DNA of 64,000 nt from Streptomyces sulphureus DSM 40104 (GTDB lineage Bacteria; Actinomycetota; Actinomycetes; Streptomycetales; Streptomycetaceae): contig NZ_KB905814.1 of assembly GCF_000381025.1 (NCBI RefSeq), positions 828,985-892,984 on the forward strand, in the 5' to 3' direction. Positions 20,201 through 32,200 of the stretch are shown here, in pieces; the stretch's first letter is position 1; each line of letters opens with the position of its first letter. A program made the translations under genes and the position numbers. The notes under the pieces are model-generated. The model was not told the DNA's origin, ran no database searches, and saw only the letters and a list, made by a program, of their open reading frames with translations.

Positions 20201-23200
20201 CGAGCGGACGCCGCCGCGCGCCCCGGGTGAGCTCCGGCCCCGCCTGCTCGCCGGGGAACTGGGGGAAGAGGCTCAGCAGCCGGGAGGGGCGGAGCCAGGA
20301 GACCAGGGCGCGGTGAGCCGAACTGCCGGGCCGTGCACCGAACATGTCGAGCACCGGTGTCTGCGGGGCGTCCGTGAAGTGCAGCGCCGTGGTGTCGGTG
20401 ACGCGGGGCCGCGCCCCGGGCGGCAGGGCGAACTCGGTGGGCACGCTGGGGGCTGCGGCGCGCTGTTCGGTGAGCGCGTCCGGCAGCCGCCAGGTCAGCC
20501 CGTTGCGTACGTCGAACCGGTCCTGTCGCAGCGGGGTGCGTCGCCAGCCCCGAGGCGTCTGCTGTGCGTCGGCCCTGCCGTCCGGCGGCGCGACCGAAGT
20601 GGTGGGCCTCGCGGCGGAGTTGGACGGTGTGGCGACGGAAGAGGTGGGCGTGGCAGTGGAGTTGGACGGTGTCGCAGCCGGAGGGACCGATGTCGGGGCG
20701 GAGTTGGCGGGGCGTGAGCGGGTGGCGGACTTGTCCTTGGTGACCTCGTGGACGTCCACTTGGTAGGAGACGTCGTCGAGGTGGAGGTGGGAGCCGGCCA
20801 TGGAGCGCCACTCGGTCTCGCTCGACTGCTGGGTGCCGGTGTTGTAGTCGGTGCGGCGGGTGCGGCCGAAGGTGCCGCCGACCTTCACCATCCAGTTCAG
20901 CGGCGGGCCGAGGCTCACGGCGCCGGCGAGGCGCCGGGCGCGGCTCACCGACTGCGGGACCCCCGTCGTCCGCGTCCCGCTGTGCGCGCCCTCCATCGTG
21001 AAGGCGAAGCCCTCGGGATCGGCGAACCGCTCCCAGCGGTGCCGCGGCCGCGCGCGCACCGTCGTCTCGAATCCCCGGCCGGACTTCCCGCGGGAGACGA
21101 ACCGCGCCCCGTGCGGAGCCGTGAAGGCCTCCGGCTCCTCGCGCAGCATCCGGCGCAGTTCCGTGTGGTCGAACGTCCGCCGCACCCGCTCCGGCAGGCC
21201 GGCGAGGATGCGCTCCGCCACCCGGTCGCTGTCCCGCAGCGTCTGTGCGCCGAGCCCCGGCATCAGGCCGCCGGAGCGGTCGCCGGTGCCGTCCGCGGGG
21301 TTGAGGAACTCCGGGTGCAACCGGCTGCCGTCGGCGAAGGTCACCGACTCGGGAGGCGCGACAGTGGGTTCCCGACTCGTCCCGGGAAGGATGCGCGGCG
21401 GCCGGTTCCGATCCAACTGCGTCTCGACGGGCGCCGGTTGGGGCTTCGACTGATCCTGCTCCGCCGCGTTCGGCGCGTCGTCCGCCGGTGCCGGTGTGCG
21501 GGTGGAACCGAGGAGACCGGAGGTCCAGTCCCGCAACTGCTGCCAGACGCCGGACGGTCGGGTGTGCGGCGCCGGGAGGGAGAGCGACGGAAGCGAGACG
21601 GAGGGCAGGGCGGGCGAGGGGAGGTTGACCTCGGGCAGGGCGACCCGGGGCATCCACGCGAACGCCTTCCCGAGGCCGCCCGTGTTGGCGAAGCCGGTGA
21701 GGTTCCCCAGGTTCGCGAGAGCCCCCCAGCGGGAGGCGATCGCGGGCGCGTTGGCCGGCGCACTGAGGACCTTCCCCGTCGGTTCCTTCGGGCCGACGGG
21801 CGACGGGTCCGGAGTCCGCGAAAGTGTCGTCGCCGGCGGGACGGGAGCGGGGGCCGAAGGCGGCTGCAGGGCTTCGTAGTGGTTCCGGTCGTTGTACGCG
21901 ACGAAGAGCGGCATGCCGTCGGCGTCCGGGTTCACCCGTTGCGTGTGCTGGGGCGAGACCACCCGGAGGTCGACTCCCCTGGTGGCGGCGAGGACTTCGG
22001 GGATCAGGTCACCGAACGGCGAGTCCCACATCGGGGTACGCCACGCCGTCTGGGCGAGCGTCTCCGCCAGACCCACCGTGCGCGCCTCCGCAGGCGTCGG
22101 GGCGAAGTCCAGCAACGCGCCGTAGGTGCTGCCGCGTAGGAGGTCCCGCCAGGCACCGGGATCGCCCGCACGCACCCGTTCCTGGACCGCGTCCGACGGT
22201 CCCAGGTCGGCGAGGACGATCTCCACGGGGTCCGTCCGCTCCAGGAAGAAGCCCGCCGCCTGCTCGGGGTTGTTCCGGAGGTGGTCGCGCAGCTCACGGC
22301 GGAGGCCCTGCACGTCCAGCCCGTCGAACCCGGGCACCCCTTGCGCCGCCGCACTCTCCAGCACGGACCGGAAGAAGCAGTCCCCGTCGCCCACGATCGC
22401 CCGGCGGTCGAGGGGATAGCCCGGCGTCTCGAAACCCACCCGCGGGTCGTGTTCCGTGCCCGTGTTCCGGGAGCCGACCGGTGCACCCGGCGGAGTTGTG
22501 GGAACCGAGGTGGCCGGGGGGACGGTTGCGGCAGCGTCGGGCGACGCACCAGGCAGGGGGCGTGCAGGCGGGCTGAGCAGGACATCCGTCGGCTCCTCCG
22601 CGGACAGGCCCGGGGTGTTGCCGGCGGGCTCGCCTTCGGTGTTCGTCGCCGTCGGAAGGAGACCCGGTACCGCCGTGGGGCCTGCCCGCACGGCGCCGGG
22701 CACGGGCGGATGCGGCTGCGCGGTCAGGGTGCCCTCGGCCCGGTCGAAGAGGGCGCGGAAGCCGGCGTACGTCTCGTTCTCCGCAGCGGTAGCGGTGGTC
22801 GGGTTCGCCCGACCGGGGCTCACCGCCGTCGGGTCGGCGCCGTACACCCTCTCCAACAGCGGCAGCATGTCCCGCTCGTGGCCACGCACCCAGGCCGCGG
22901 TGTTCTCCCTGGGCTGCCCCGTGAACGGGTCGGTGCCCTCGTTCGTCCCCAGATACGCGTTGCTCAACTGCGCGAAGTACTCGTCCTCGCTGCGCGCGGC
23001 GTAGCTGCGCTCCGGGTTGATGATGTCCAAGGGGTCGTGCACCGGGCCGTCGGGGCCCGTCCCCCGCGCGAGCATGGCGCGGTAGCCCTCCGCGACGAGC
23101 TGCCGGTCCGCAGCGCTGAGGCCGTAGTGGTGCACCGCGTGGGCGAACTCGTGGGTGATGGTGGAGTATCCGTCGTGGTAGGTGGCCGCGCCCGGCACAT

Positions 23201-26200
23201 CGGTCGTCTCGCCGAGCAGGTTCTCCTCGCTGGCGAGGACCCGCCCCGAGGAGTGCCAGCCGCGTTCGGCGGCGAACCAACGCCCGTTCTGATGCGCACC
23301 ATTGAACGCGCGGAACGGTCCCACCTCGGTACCTGGCACGTCCCGGGGCGCCACGAAGATGCGGACGCCCTGGTGCAGCAGGCGCGCGGTCACCTCGGGG
23401 TCGTTGAGCATCGGGAGCAGCCGTTGCTCCGCCTCCTGCCGCGCGGAGACCGGCTGTTGCACCTCGGGCGGTATGTGCACGATCAGTTGGGACGCGGTCC
23501 GGGCGAACTCCGCGGCGGAGAGCCCGTCGCGCAACGCGTCCACCACGGCCGGGTCCGCGGCGACGACGTCGCGGTCGGCGTTGGACAACGAGCTCAGCTC
23601 CGCCCGCCGTTGGTCCGGCGTCAGCACGGGCAACCGGTGTGTCAGCTCGCGTACGGCCTCCGGGGAGATGGTCGACCGCTCCGACGTCGAGAGGTCGGTG
23701 GTGTCGTGCGGGGAGGGCACGGCGGGCCGTGGCTCAGGGACGGTCGAGGCGGCGGACGAAGTCCCCGTGGTCGGCGGGAAGTGCGTCTGCTCCGGCACCA
23801 GCGGCTCACCCACCCGGGGCAGGCCGTGCAGCTCCCGTGCCTGGTTGTAGAGCTGGACGGAGAGGTCGGAGAGCGTGTCGAACTCGGTCGCCACCGTCTG
23901 CGCGTCGGAGTAACGGGTCGCGTAGTGCCGCGCCTCCATCCGGACCACGGGGGGATCGATCCGGGGCTGCTCACCGTCGCTGTTGTCGTCCAGCGCCCCG
24001 AACTCGGTACGGATCGTCAACGCGTCGTACTGCCCCACCCGGTGCTCCGGCGAGGCGTGCAGCAGGTTGTCGAGGTAGTGGCCGATCCGCACGGGGGCGG
24101 CGGCGCCCTTCAACGGCCGCTCCAGCACCTCGCCGCGCTGCTGCACGGACTCGGGAAGGGTCTCGACGAAGGTGTCGGCGAGCCATGCCGACTCGGCCTC
24201 CAGGAAGGCGCGCGGCGCCGGCCCCAACGCCGCGCGTATCGCCCCGAGGGAGTCCCGGGACGCCACCGCGGTCAGCTCCTTGAGGTGCTTGCTCCGACCG
24301 TCGGCGGCCGCCGCGACCTGCGTGTAGCCCAGGGCGAGCGCGCCCTGCAACTCGGCCGCGTCCCAGGGACGTTGCTGACCGGCCCACTCGGGCGAGCGCG
24401 CCAGCCACGCGCGGAACCGCTCGGCGCCCTGCTCCGCGTACCGCAGGCCGTCCCGCGCGTGGCCGGCAGCATGTTGGAGCTGCGGCAGCTCCTGCCGCAT
24501 GTGCTCCACCACGTGCTGGATGAAGGCGGGGGCGCCGGCGAGCGGAGCGGTACCGGTGTGGTGCACGAGCACCGTGCCCGTGCCCGGCGGGTTGGAGCGG
24601 ACGGCCAGGTCCGCGGCGAGCGGGTCGACCTGGTACCCGGCCTCGGCCGGGAAGAGTTGCTCGAGGGAGATGCCCTGGCGGGCACCGCGCAACCGCGCCA
24701 ACACGTCGTGGAAGGCGTCCAGCACCTCGTCGTGCTCGGCCCGGCCGTCCTGCGCCGCCCCCGAGAGGCTGCGCGCGGGTGCGGTGACCACCTCCAGGAT
24801 CGGCACGTCGCCCACGTGGTCGAGGGTGAGGTGCAGAAGGCCGGGCCGCGTCACCACGACGTCGTACGCGGAGTCGTCCTCGCCCGGGGGGATTTGGACG
24901 CGGAACTCGTGCAGCTCCGCCTCGAATCCGCTGGCCGGTCCGAACCCGCCCACCCGGACGGACCGCCCGCCGCCGCGCCTCCCGGCGGGCCCGCTCGACG
25001 TCTCCCCCGCGGCTTCCGGGACGGGCGGCCCCGGCCGTCGGGAGGACTCCAGCTCGCGCAGCCGATCGTGGACGGCGCGCTCGAGCTGCGCCACCGCGTC
25101 CCATCGGCTGCTGCTCGGCGTCTTCTGCGCCTTCCACGTCTCCACCGCCCGCAGCACCTGGTGGAGCTCGCGCAACCGCGGTTGGGGCGAGACCTGCTGG
25201 ACGGCGGAGTCGATGGCGCGAATGGCGGCGGAGCGCTGCTGGAAGGAGACCTGCGAGGAGTCGGACCAGTCCGTGACGAAGCGCGGGACGGGCCGGCCGC
25301 CCTGCCCGCCCGCCCGGGAAGCGGCGGGAGCGGGCGGCGCCAACTCCGCCGTCGACGACGGGCCTTGGTGCGGTCCCTGCGTCGGGTCGGGACGGCGGAG
25401 TGGCACTGCGAATCCGTCGTCGCTCTCGGAGTCCGAGTCCGGCTCGACGCCCCGTGGCTCCTCCGCCGGAGCGGGACGGCGGAGTGGCATCGCGAATCCG
25501 TCGTCGCTCTCGGAGTCCGAGTCCGGATGCGGTTGTGCGGTCCACTCAGTCGGCTCGCCGGGACGCCCCCACGGCACCTCTCCCTGCTCCGGTGTGTCCG
25601 GCCGCTGGGCTGCCTGGGGTTGTGCGTCGGGGGATACGTGCCAGATGGTCGCCTCGTCCGCGACGGGGTCGGACACCAGCCGCGCGGGGACGGACTGCTC
25701 AGCGACGAACCAACCCCCCGTCTCAGCACCAAGCGGGGGCGTGCCCGAGGCGTCGTGGGCGAGGAGGTTACGCACCGCGGGAGGCAGAGTGACAAGCGTG
25801 TCCGGGCCCTCGTTCTCACGGCGACGGATCGTCGCACCGCTCACCTGCGAGCGGAAATCCTCCCGCCCGGCGAGGAACCGCACCACGGACTCCGCCACCA
25901 ACTCCGGTTCCGGGTGCCGGGAGAGCGCATCGGCGAAGTTCGTCAAATGCAGGTCGCCCGGACGGTTACCGAACAGGCCCCGCGCCAGCGACTCCACCAT
26001 GTCCTGAGTGAAGGCAAGCGTCTCCGCACGACTCATCGGCAACGGCTGCCGGCCGGTGGACTTCAACCAACTCATGTCACTGCGCACCTCCACACCCCGG
26101 ATCCGCGGCAGCGAGATCGCCGACGGCCCCCCATCCCGCTCCAGCAAATGCTTCACCGCGTCCGGACCCGTGCGCGACATCACAGAATTCCGCCGAACCT

Positions 26201-29200
26201 TGACGACCGCCTCACCCGTCCAAAAACCCGTCGCACCGGCCATCGGCCCGAACAGGCCCGGCTGCGCAGTGCCATAACGCTCCGCAATGCCATCGAGTAT
26301 CTCCACCGCACGCGGATGCCCCGGCACCATGGCCATCGCCGCATTGTCGAAATCCTCGCCCACATAGTGCAGCGCATACTGCTCAGAACTCTCCGGCACC
26401 GTGCGCAACGCATCAAGGGAATCAATGACATTGTCACCATCGCTGTAGAGGCCACCGAACCGGTGCAGCAACTCCCACCGCAGAACATCACTCGCCGCCG
26501 ACCACCCAGGCCCCGTGTGCTTGGCAAGCTCAGTACGAAACTCCCTGTTCAGCCGCAGGGGTTCACCCGCGTGAAAGACCTCATCGACGTTGACCAGCCG
26601 AATATTGTTGTCCCTCGCCCACCCCACCATCGCCTGCACCTCACGCAGCCGGGGATCACTCGACCTCCCACCAGACGCGGCAGCTTCCTCAACCAGCCCA
26701 CGCGGCACATCCGTCCACAACGTGAACAACGCGTCCTGCCCATGCCGCTGCCCGGCCTCACCGAACCGCCGCCAAAAACCAGACGCCGGACCATCGGGAC
26801 GCAGCGAACCGCCCAACCAAATCGCATGGACAACCTGCGGCATCCCATGATGGCTGAACCTCGGCTGCCCAGACGACTCCGAACGGCCCGGCACCATATC
26901 CGCACCATCCAAAAACGGCACCACACCATCCGACCCAAGACCGGTACTACTACCCACATACGGACCCGGCTGCGGCGCATCCAAACCACCAAACAAATTC
27001 GGACCCAACGTCCGCTCCCCCGGCACCCGACGGACATCCGACACACGCGCAGACTCCCGCAGGTCTCCGAGCAATTCGGCCGCGCTCGGGTATCCGCTCG
27101 GCGACGTCGGCGCACCGCCCGGCAGCCTGACCGGCGCGCCCGAGACGAGGGTCTGCGCGATCGCCTCGCCGCGTGCCCGCAGCGGCTGGGCCTTCCGCCA
27201 GGTGGGCAAGGCGTCGTGCAAGCGCGCGACCTCGTCACGGGTGACCGAAGTCCGGTCAGGGCCGACCAGCCGATTCAGCTCCCGCCGCACCTCGGGCATC
27301 AAAAACTCGAGGTCCGGGCGACTGAGACTGCTCTTGCCCTCGCTGGGCGGCGACTCCTGGGCTCGCTCGACGGCGTCCGCCTCCGGCACCGCACGGGTGG
27401 CTCGCGGCCGCGAACCCGCCTCGCCCCGCACCCCGGTCTCCGCGACGGGCGGGGCGACGGAAGGCGGAGCCGTCGCCGAGGTGGGGAGCGTCGAAGGCCC
27501 CGCGTGCCTCCCCACCGTGTCGGTGCCGACCTGCCGCGGTGCCGAGCCCGGGAAGGGGATGTGCACCGCAGGGCCGGCACTCCCCGCCGTACCGCGCGGG
27601 ATCAGGTACAGCCCATCGGTGTTCACTGCGAGCGTGTGCTCCGCTGCCCGCGGGTCGAGGAGGTGCTCGGCGCCGAGCACCTCGTCCAGGTTGGAGACGC
27701 GACCGATCCACCCGTCGTCGCCGCGCAGCAACGCACCGCTGGGCTCGTGCACGAAGTCGTCGCCGAACCTCCTCCAGTTGCCGGGCTCCAGCGTCTCGCC
27801 CGAGGGAAGCCGCACCCGGCCGTCGCCGCTCACGCCGTACGTCAGCGGCGTCGAACGGGACGGGGACGGGTGCTCGTAGGTGAAGGACTGATCAGCGCGA
27901 ATGCCTTGCGTGCCGCTGCGCGCCTGAGCGGCGGGGAGTTCGCTGACGTTCCCGAACCGGGGCTCGGCCAGGGTGATCTGGCGTCCGATGGGCCAGTTCG
28001 CCGCAATCGGGTCCACACCGGTGTCGGGGGACCCGCCGCGCAGGCCGGCGGGACGTCCGTGGCCGTCGTCGGCTGGTGTACGGGTGGAACCGGCCTCGTG
28101 AGCCGGCGCCGGGCCAGCCCCCTCTTGCGTGTCGCTCTCAGCGGTCAGCCATCCGATTCCGGCCCAGCGCTGCTGCGCCTCCGGTGCGAAGCGCACCCGC
28201 CAGGACCGGAACTCACGCGCCCAACGGGCACCGAACGGCCAGTTGCCGCTCTCCTCGAGCGAAGAGGTGACAGCACGGCGGATGTAGTTGGGGCCGGTCA
28301 GCTCGGCTGCGTCCTGGTGCACGTCGCGCATCAGGAGGGACGGTTCGCTGGGATCGCGCAGTCCGGTGAGCAACCTGTGCATGAAGGAGCTGCCGGCCGG
28401 AGTGACGATGAAGTTGTTGTTGAACTGGCCCTCTGCATACTGCCGTTCGACGATGGCAGCCATCGCGTTCGCGTCGTCCTCATGCAGCGGCGGCTTCCCC
28501 TCCGAGGCGCGCTCGGTGTTGAGGTCGGCCAACAGTTGCCGGAACTGACCGGAGTCGCGCAACTGGGGCGCGAGGAACGGCACATCGTTCGGGTGCGTCA
28601 TCAACGCCTCGGTGGGCAGTTTCGCCTTGCCCGGGTTGATGTCCACGTCCACGTACACGCCGCCGTCGCGATGCAGGATGCCGTAACGAGCGATGTCCGA
28701 GGCCATGGCGTACCCGCCCTTTTGCAACGCCCAGTTCATCAGGGCGTGGGCACGGTCCCCGGTGGCCGCGTCGCTCCCGTCAGAGGGAAAGACGCCACGA
28801 TCGACCGTAGCGAAGCTGGCGTCACCCGAAGTGGTCAGCTTCTCGATGAACGCCGCGTTGGCGCTCAGCGCCCCGGCGTCGCCCCAGAGCACCACCTTCC
28901 AGCCGGCTTCCGCGGCGCGCGTCCGCCAGGCCAGCAGGTTCTCCTGGGCCGCCGACCCCAACTCGCCGCCGAACCACACCGCATGGACCGTATGGGGCAC
29001 GGATGCGGTACCACCGGTCTCCTGCCCCAGCACAACCTGTTCGGGATCGCGGAGGGTCAGGTCTGACGTACGGCGCTCAGCGGCCGTCTCCGCCTGAGGA
29101 TCTCTGCCCTTGGAATGCTCGTTGACGGTGAACAGGGGCTCCTCGACGAGCCGTGCGTCGTTCGGCTGCAGCTTCGCAACCTGATTCCGGACCTCCGTGC

Positions 29201-32200
29201 GGAAGGCGTCAGCCACAGCCACCGCCCGCTCCCGCCCGATGGCACGCGCCCGATCGGCTCTGTCCTGACCGGACAACAGGCTGCCGTTGCCCCGACCGAC
29301 CACCTCGACGACGGGCAACGGCAACTCGGCGCGCGCGTTCTCCACGCCACGGCGCACAGCCTCGGCGGCCATGTTGCCGATCTCCGCACGAGCCGCGTCA
29401 CTGAGCTGTTGCGATCCTTCGGCGAAGGCGACCCGGGTGACCGTGTCCCCCCGAGGCGACGCTCCGGGGCGATGCGACGACGATCCCTGCGTGTGCGGGT
29501 ATCCGCTCGGCGGCGTCGGCGCACCGCCCAGCAGCCTGGCCGGCGCGCCCGTGAGGAAGGTCTGCGCGATCGCCTCGCCGCGTGCCCGCAGCGGCTGGGC
29601 CTTCCGCCAATCCGCCAGGGAGTCGTGCAAGCGCACCACGTCGTCACGGGTGATCGAAGACCGGTCGGGCCCGACCAGCCGATTCAGCTCCCGCCGCACC
29701 TCGGGCATCAACAGCTCGAGTTCGGGGCGACTGAGAGTGCTCCCGTGCTCGGTGACCGGAGGCTTCTGGGCATGCCCGACGGCGTCCGCATCCGGCACCG
29801 CACGGGTGGCTCGCGGCCCCGAACCCGCCTCGCCCTGCACGCCCGTCTCCGTCGCAGGCGGTGCGGCGTGGGACGGAGCCGTCGCCGACGTGTTCGCCGA
29901 GGTGGGAAGCGTCGAAGGCCCTGCGTGTGTCCCCACCGTATTGGTGCTCTCGGTGGCGGGACGGGCCGATGGGCCGCTGCTGCTCTCCGGCCCCGGGGCA
30001 TGCGGTCCGGGGGAGTCCGACGGGTCGAACGCCTCGGAGAGCGGCAACAGCACGTCGGCGCCCGGGAAGTGGACGGACTTCATGACGGCGGTCAACTGCT
30101 CGTTGTCGCCCAGCGGTTGGACGCGTACCTCGCCTCCGGGCCCGTCCCGGGTCAGCAGCGCCGCCTCGCGCGGGGCGGGAGTGGGCGAGGCGCCGGGCCG
30201 CGCGGTGGATGAGGAGGCGGCGGGCGGTCCGGTCGGCGAGGCGGCGGGCGCGGTCGGGGACGCGCCGGTGGGCCCGGTCGACGGTGACGGAACCGGCGGC
30301 CCGAGTACGACGGCGCTGTCGCTCCCGGCGGAGTCCAGCAATCGCGCCGCCTCGTCGGGCGCCTCGTACGGCAGCGGGCCCTCGGAGACCACGACGGTGA
30401 ACGGCCCCGTGCGGGAAGGACCGGCCTTCGGGACGGGTCCGCCCTCGGCCGCGGGGGGCGAACCGCGGTCAGCGGATGCCTCGTTGGTCGGGGCGGTCGT
30501 GGAGTCGTGCGTCGGGGCGGTCGCGGAGTCGTGCGGCGCAGGGTTCGCGGAATCATGCGGCGAGGTGCTCGCAGAGTCGTGCGGCGCAGGGTTCGCGGAA
30601 TCATGCGGCGAGGTGCTCGCGGAACCGTGCGGCGAGGTGCTCGCGGAACCGTGCGGCGAGGTGCTCGCGGAATCATGCGGCGGGCTGCTCGTGGGAGCGC
30701 TCGCCGGGCCGTGGGTCGGGCCGCCCTGGTTCTCGGCCTGCGGGCCGGCGGACGTCTCCGACGAGGGGCCCGGTACCGGCCGTCCGGTGTCCGTCTCGTT
30801 CGGTGCGGCGTTCGGTGCGGCGTTCGGTGCGGCGTTCGGTGCGGCGTTCGGAGCCGCCGGCTCCGGTCCCGAGGTGGACCCGTCGGTGCTGGCTCCGTCG
30901 GTCCCGGGGACGGCGCCCGGCGTGTGGACGCCGTCGCCCAACGCGCCCGGCTGCGACGGAGGTTGGGTATGGACCTCGGGCCCGAGACTGGACAGGACGT
31001 CCTGTACCCGGCGGGCGTCGTCCACGACGGTCGGGCTGTCCCCGTCGGGCAGCACGCGTATACCGTCCGGATCGCCGAGGCCCCGGTGCAGGTCGGAGCG
31101 GAGGACGGTCTCGGCCGACGAGGGCGGCACCCCGCCGCGGAGCTCCGTGAGTTCGTGCAGGGCCTCCGCCCGCGCCTCCGGCGAGCCCGTGTGCACCTGC
31201 CGCCAGAGGTCCCGCTCGGGAGAAGGGCGCGCACCGTCGGCGTGCTCCGACGGCGCGTCCGTGTCGACGCCGTGGGAGCCGACGTCGGCGGAGCCCACTT
31301 CGCCCGGACCGTCCAAGGTGTTCGACGACGGCTCGGGGAGCGGGCCCTGGGCCTCCGGCGGCGCGGTCTGCCCTTGCGGTCCGCTGCGCGGGGCCGCCGC
31401 GCCGGGGCCGGCTCCGCTGGAACCGCCCTTCCCCACCGTCTCGGGACCGCCGCTCGGGTCGCCCGAAACCTCGCTCGGTGCCGAGGAGTTCGAAAGCGAG
31501 GAGTTCGAGGGCGAGGAAGCGGGCGGGTCGCCGCCGCCGCGCAGACCGTCCACGACGTTCCGCAGGTTCTTGCCGGTGTTTATCGCCGCCGTGTCGAGCA
31601 CCGTGTTGACCCGGTTGCTGATGCCGGCGCCGACGAAGGTCAGCGGGTTCACCGACCAGTTCCCGTAGAAGAGGCCGTTGTGGAGCAGCTCGGCGAGCGT
31701 CTCGCCCGATCCGGAGGCGATGAACAGGCTGCTCTCGTTCACCAGGTGGTGCCCGATGCGCGCCGCAGTGGACGGTGGCTTGGGCGTGTAGGGCGGAGGC
31801 GAGGGCGTGTAGGGCGGGGGCGGAGAGCTGGTACGCGGCGGGGGCGTATGGGTGCCGGAGCCGCCCGGCGAGTCGTGCCCGTTCGGGCCGGTCTCCTTCG
31901 GGCCGGGGCCGGCGGTCCCCTTCGGACCCGGGCTGTCGGTCTCCTTCGGGCCGGGGCCCGTGCCGCCCTTCCCCGTGTCCGGGTCCGGCTTGCCGCCGGG
32001 TGAGTGCGTCGACCCGTCCGGGGTGTGGTTCGTCCGCGGCGGCGGACGGAAGTCGATCTCGTCGTTGTTCTTCAGGAAGTTCTTGTCGTAACCGCGGACG
32101 ATGTTCGACGCCACCTGGTGGAAGACGCTCGTGAAGAAGCCGGCCATGGCGCCGAACGCGCCGTCCTGAAGGATCTTCTTCCAGTCGAACCCGTCGGGAC

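Noticed and set aside
22281..29066. Open frame of 2261 codons on the + strand
   Set aside because: It is antisense to the giant gene. The translation is Arg/Gly/Val-rich with no domain motifs, a normal by-product of very high GC.
30488..30858. Repeat cluster considered as an attachment or recombination site
   Set aside because: The repeats are in-frame low-complexity coding repeats, with no integrase or inverted ends nearby.
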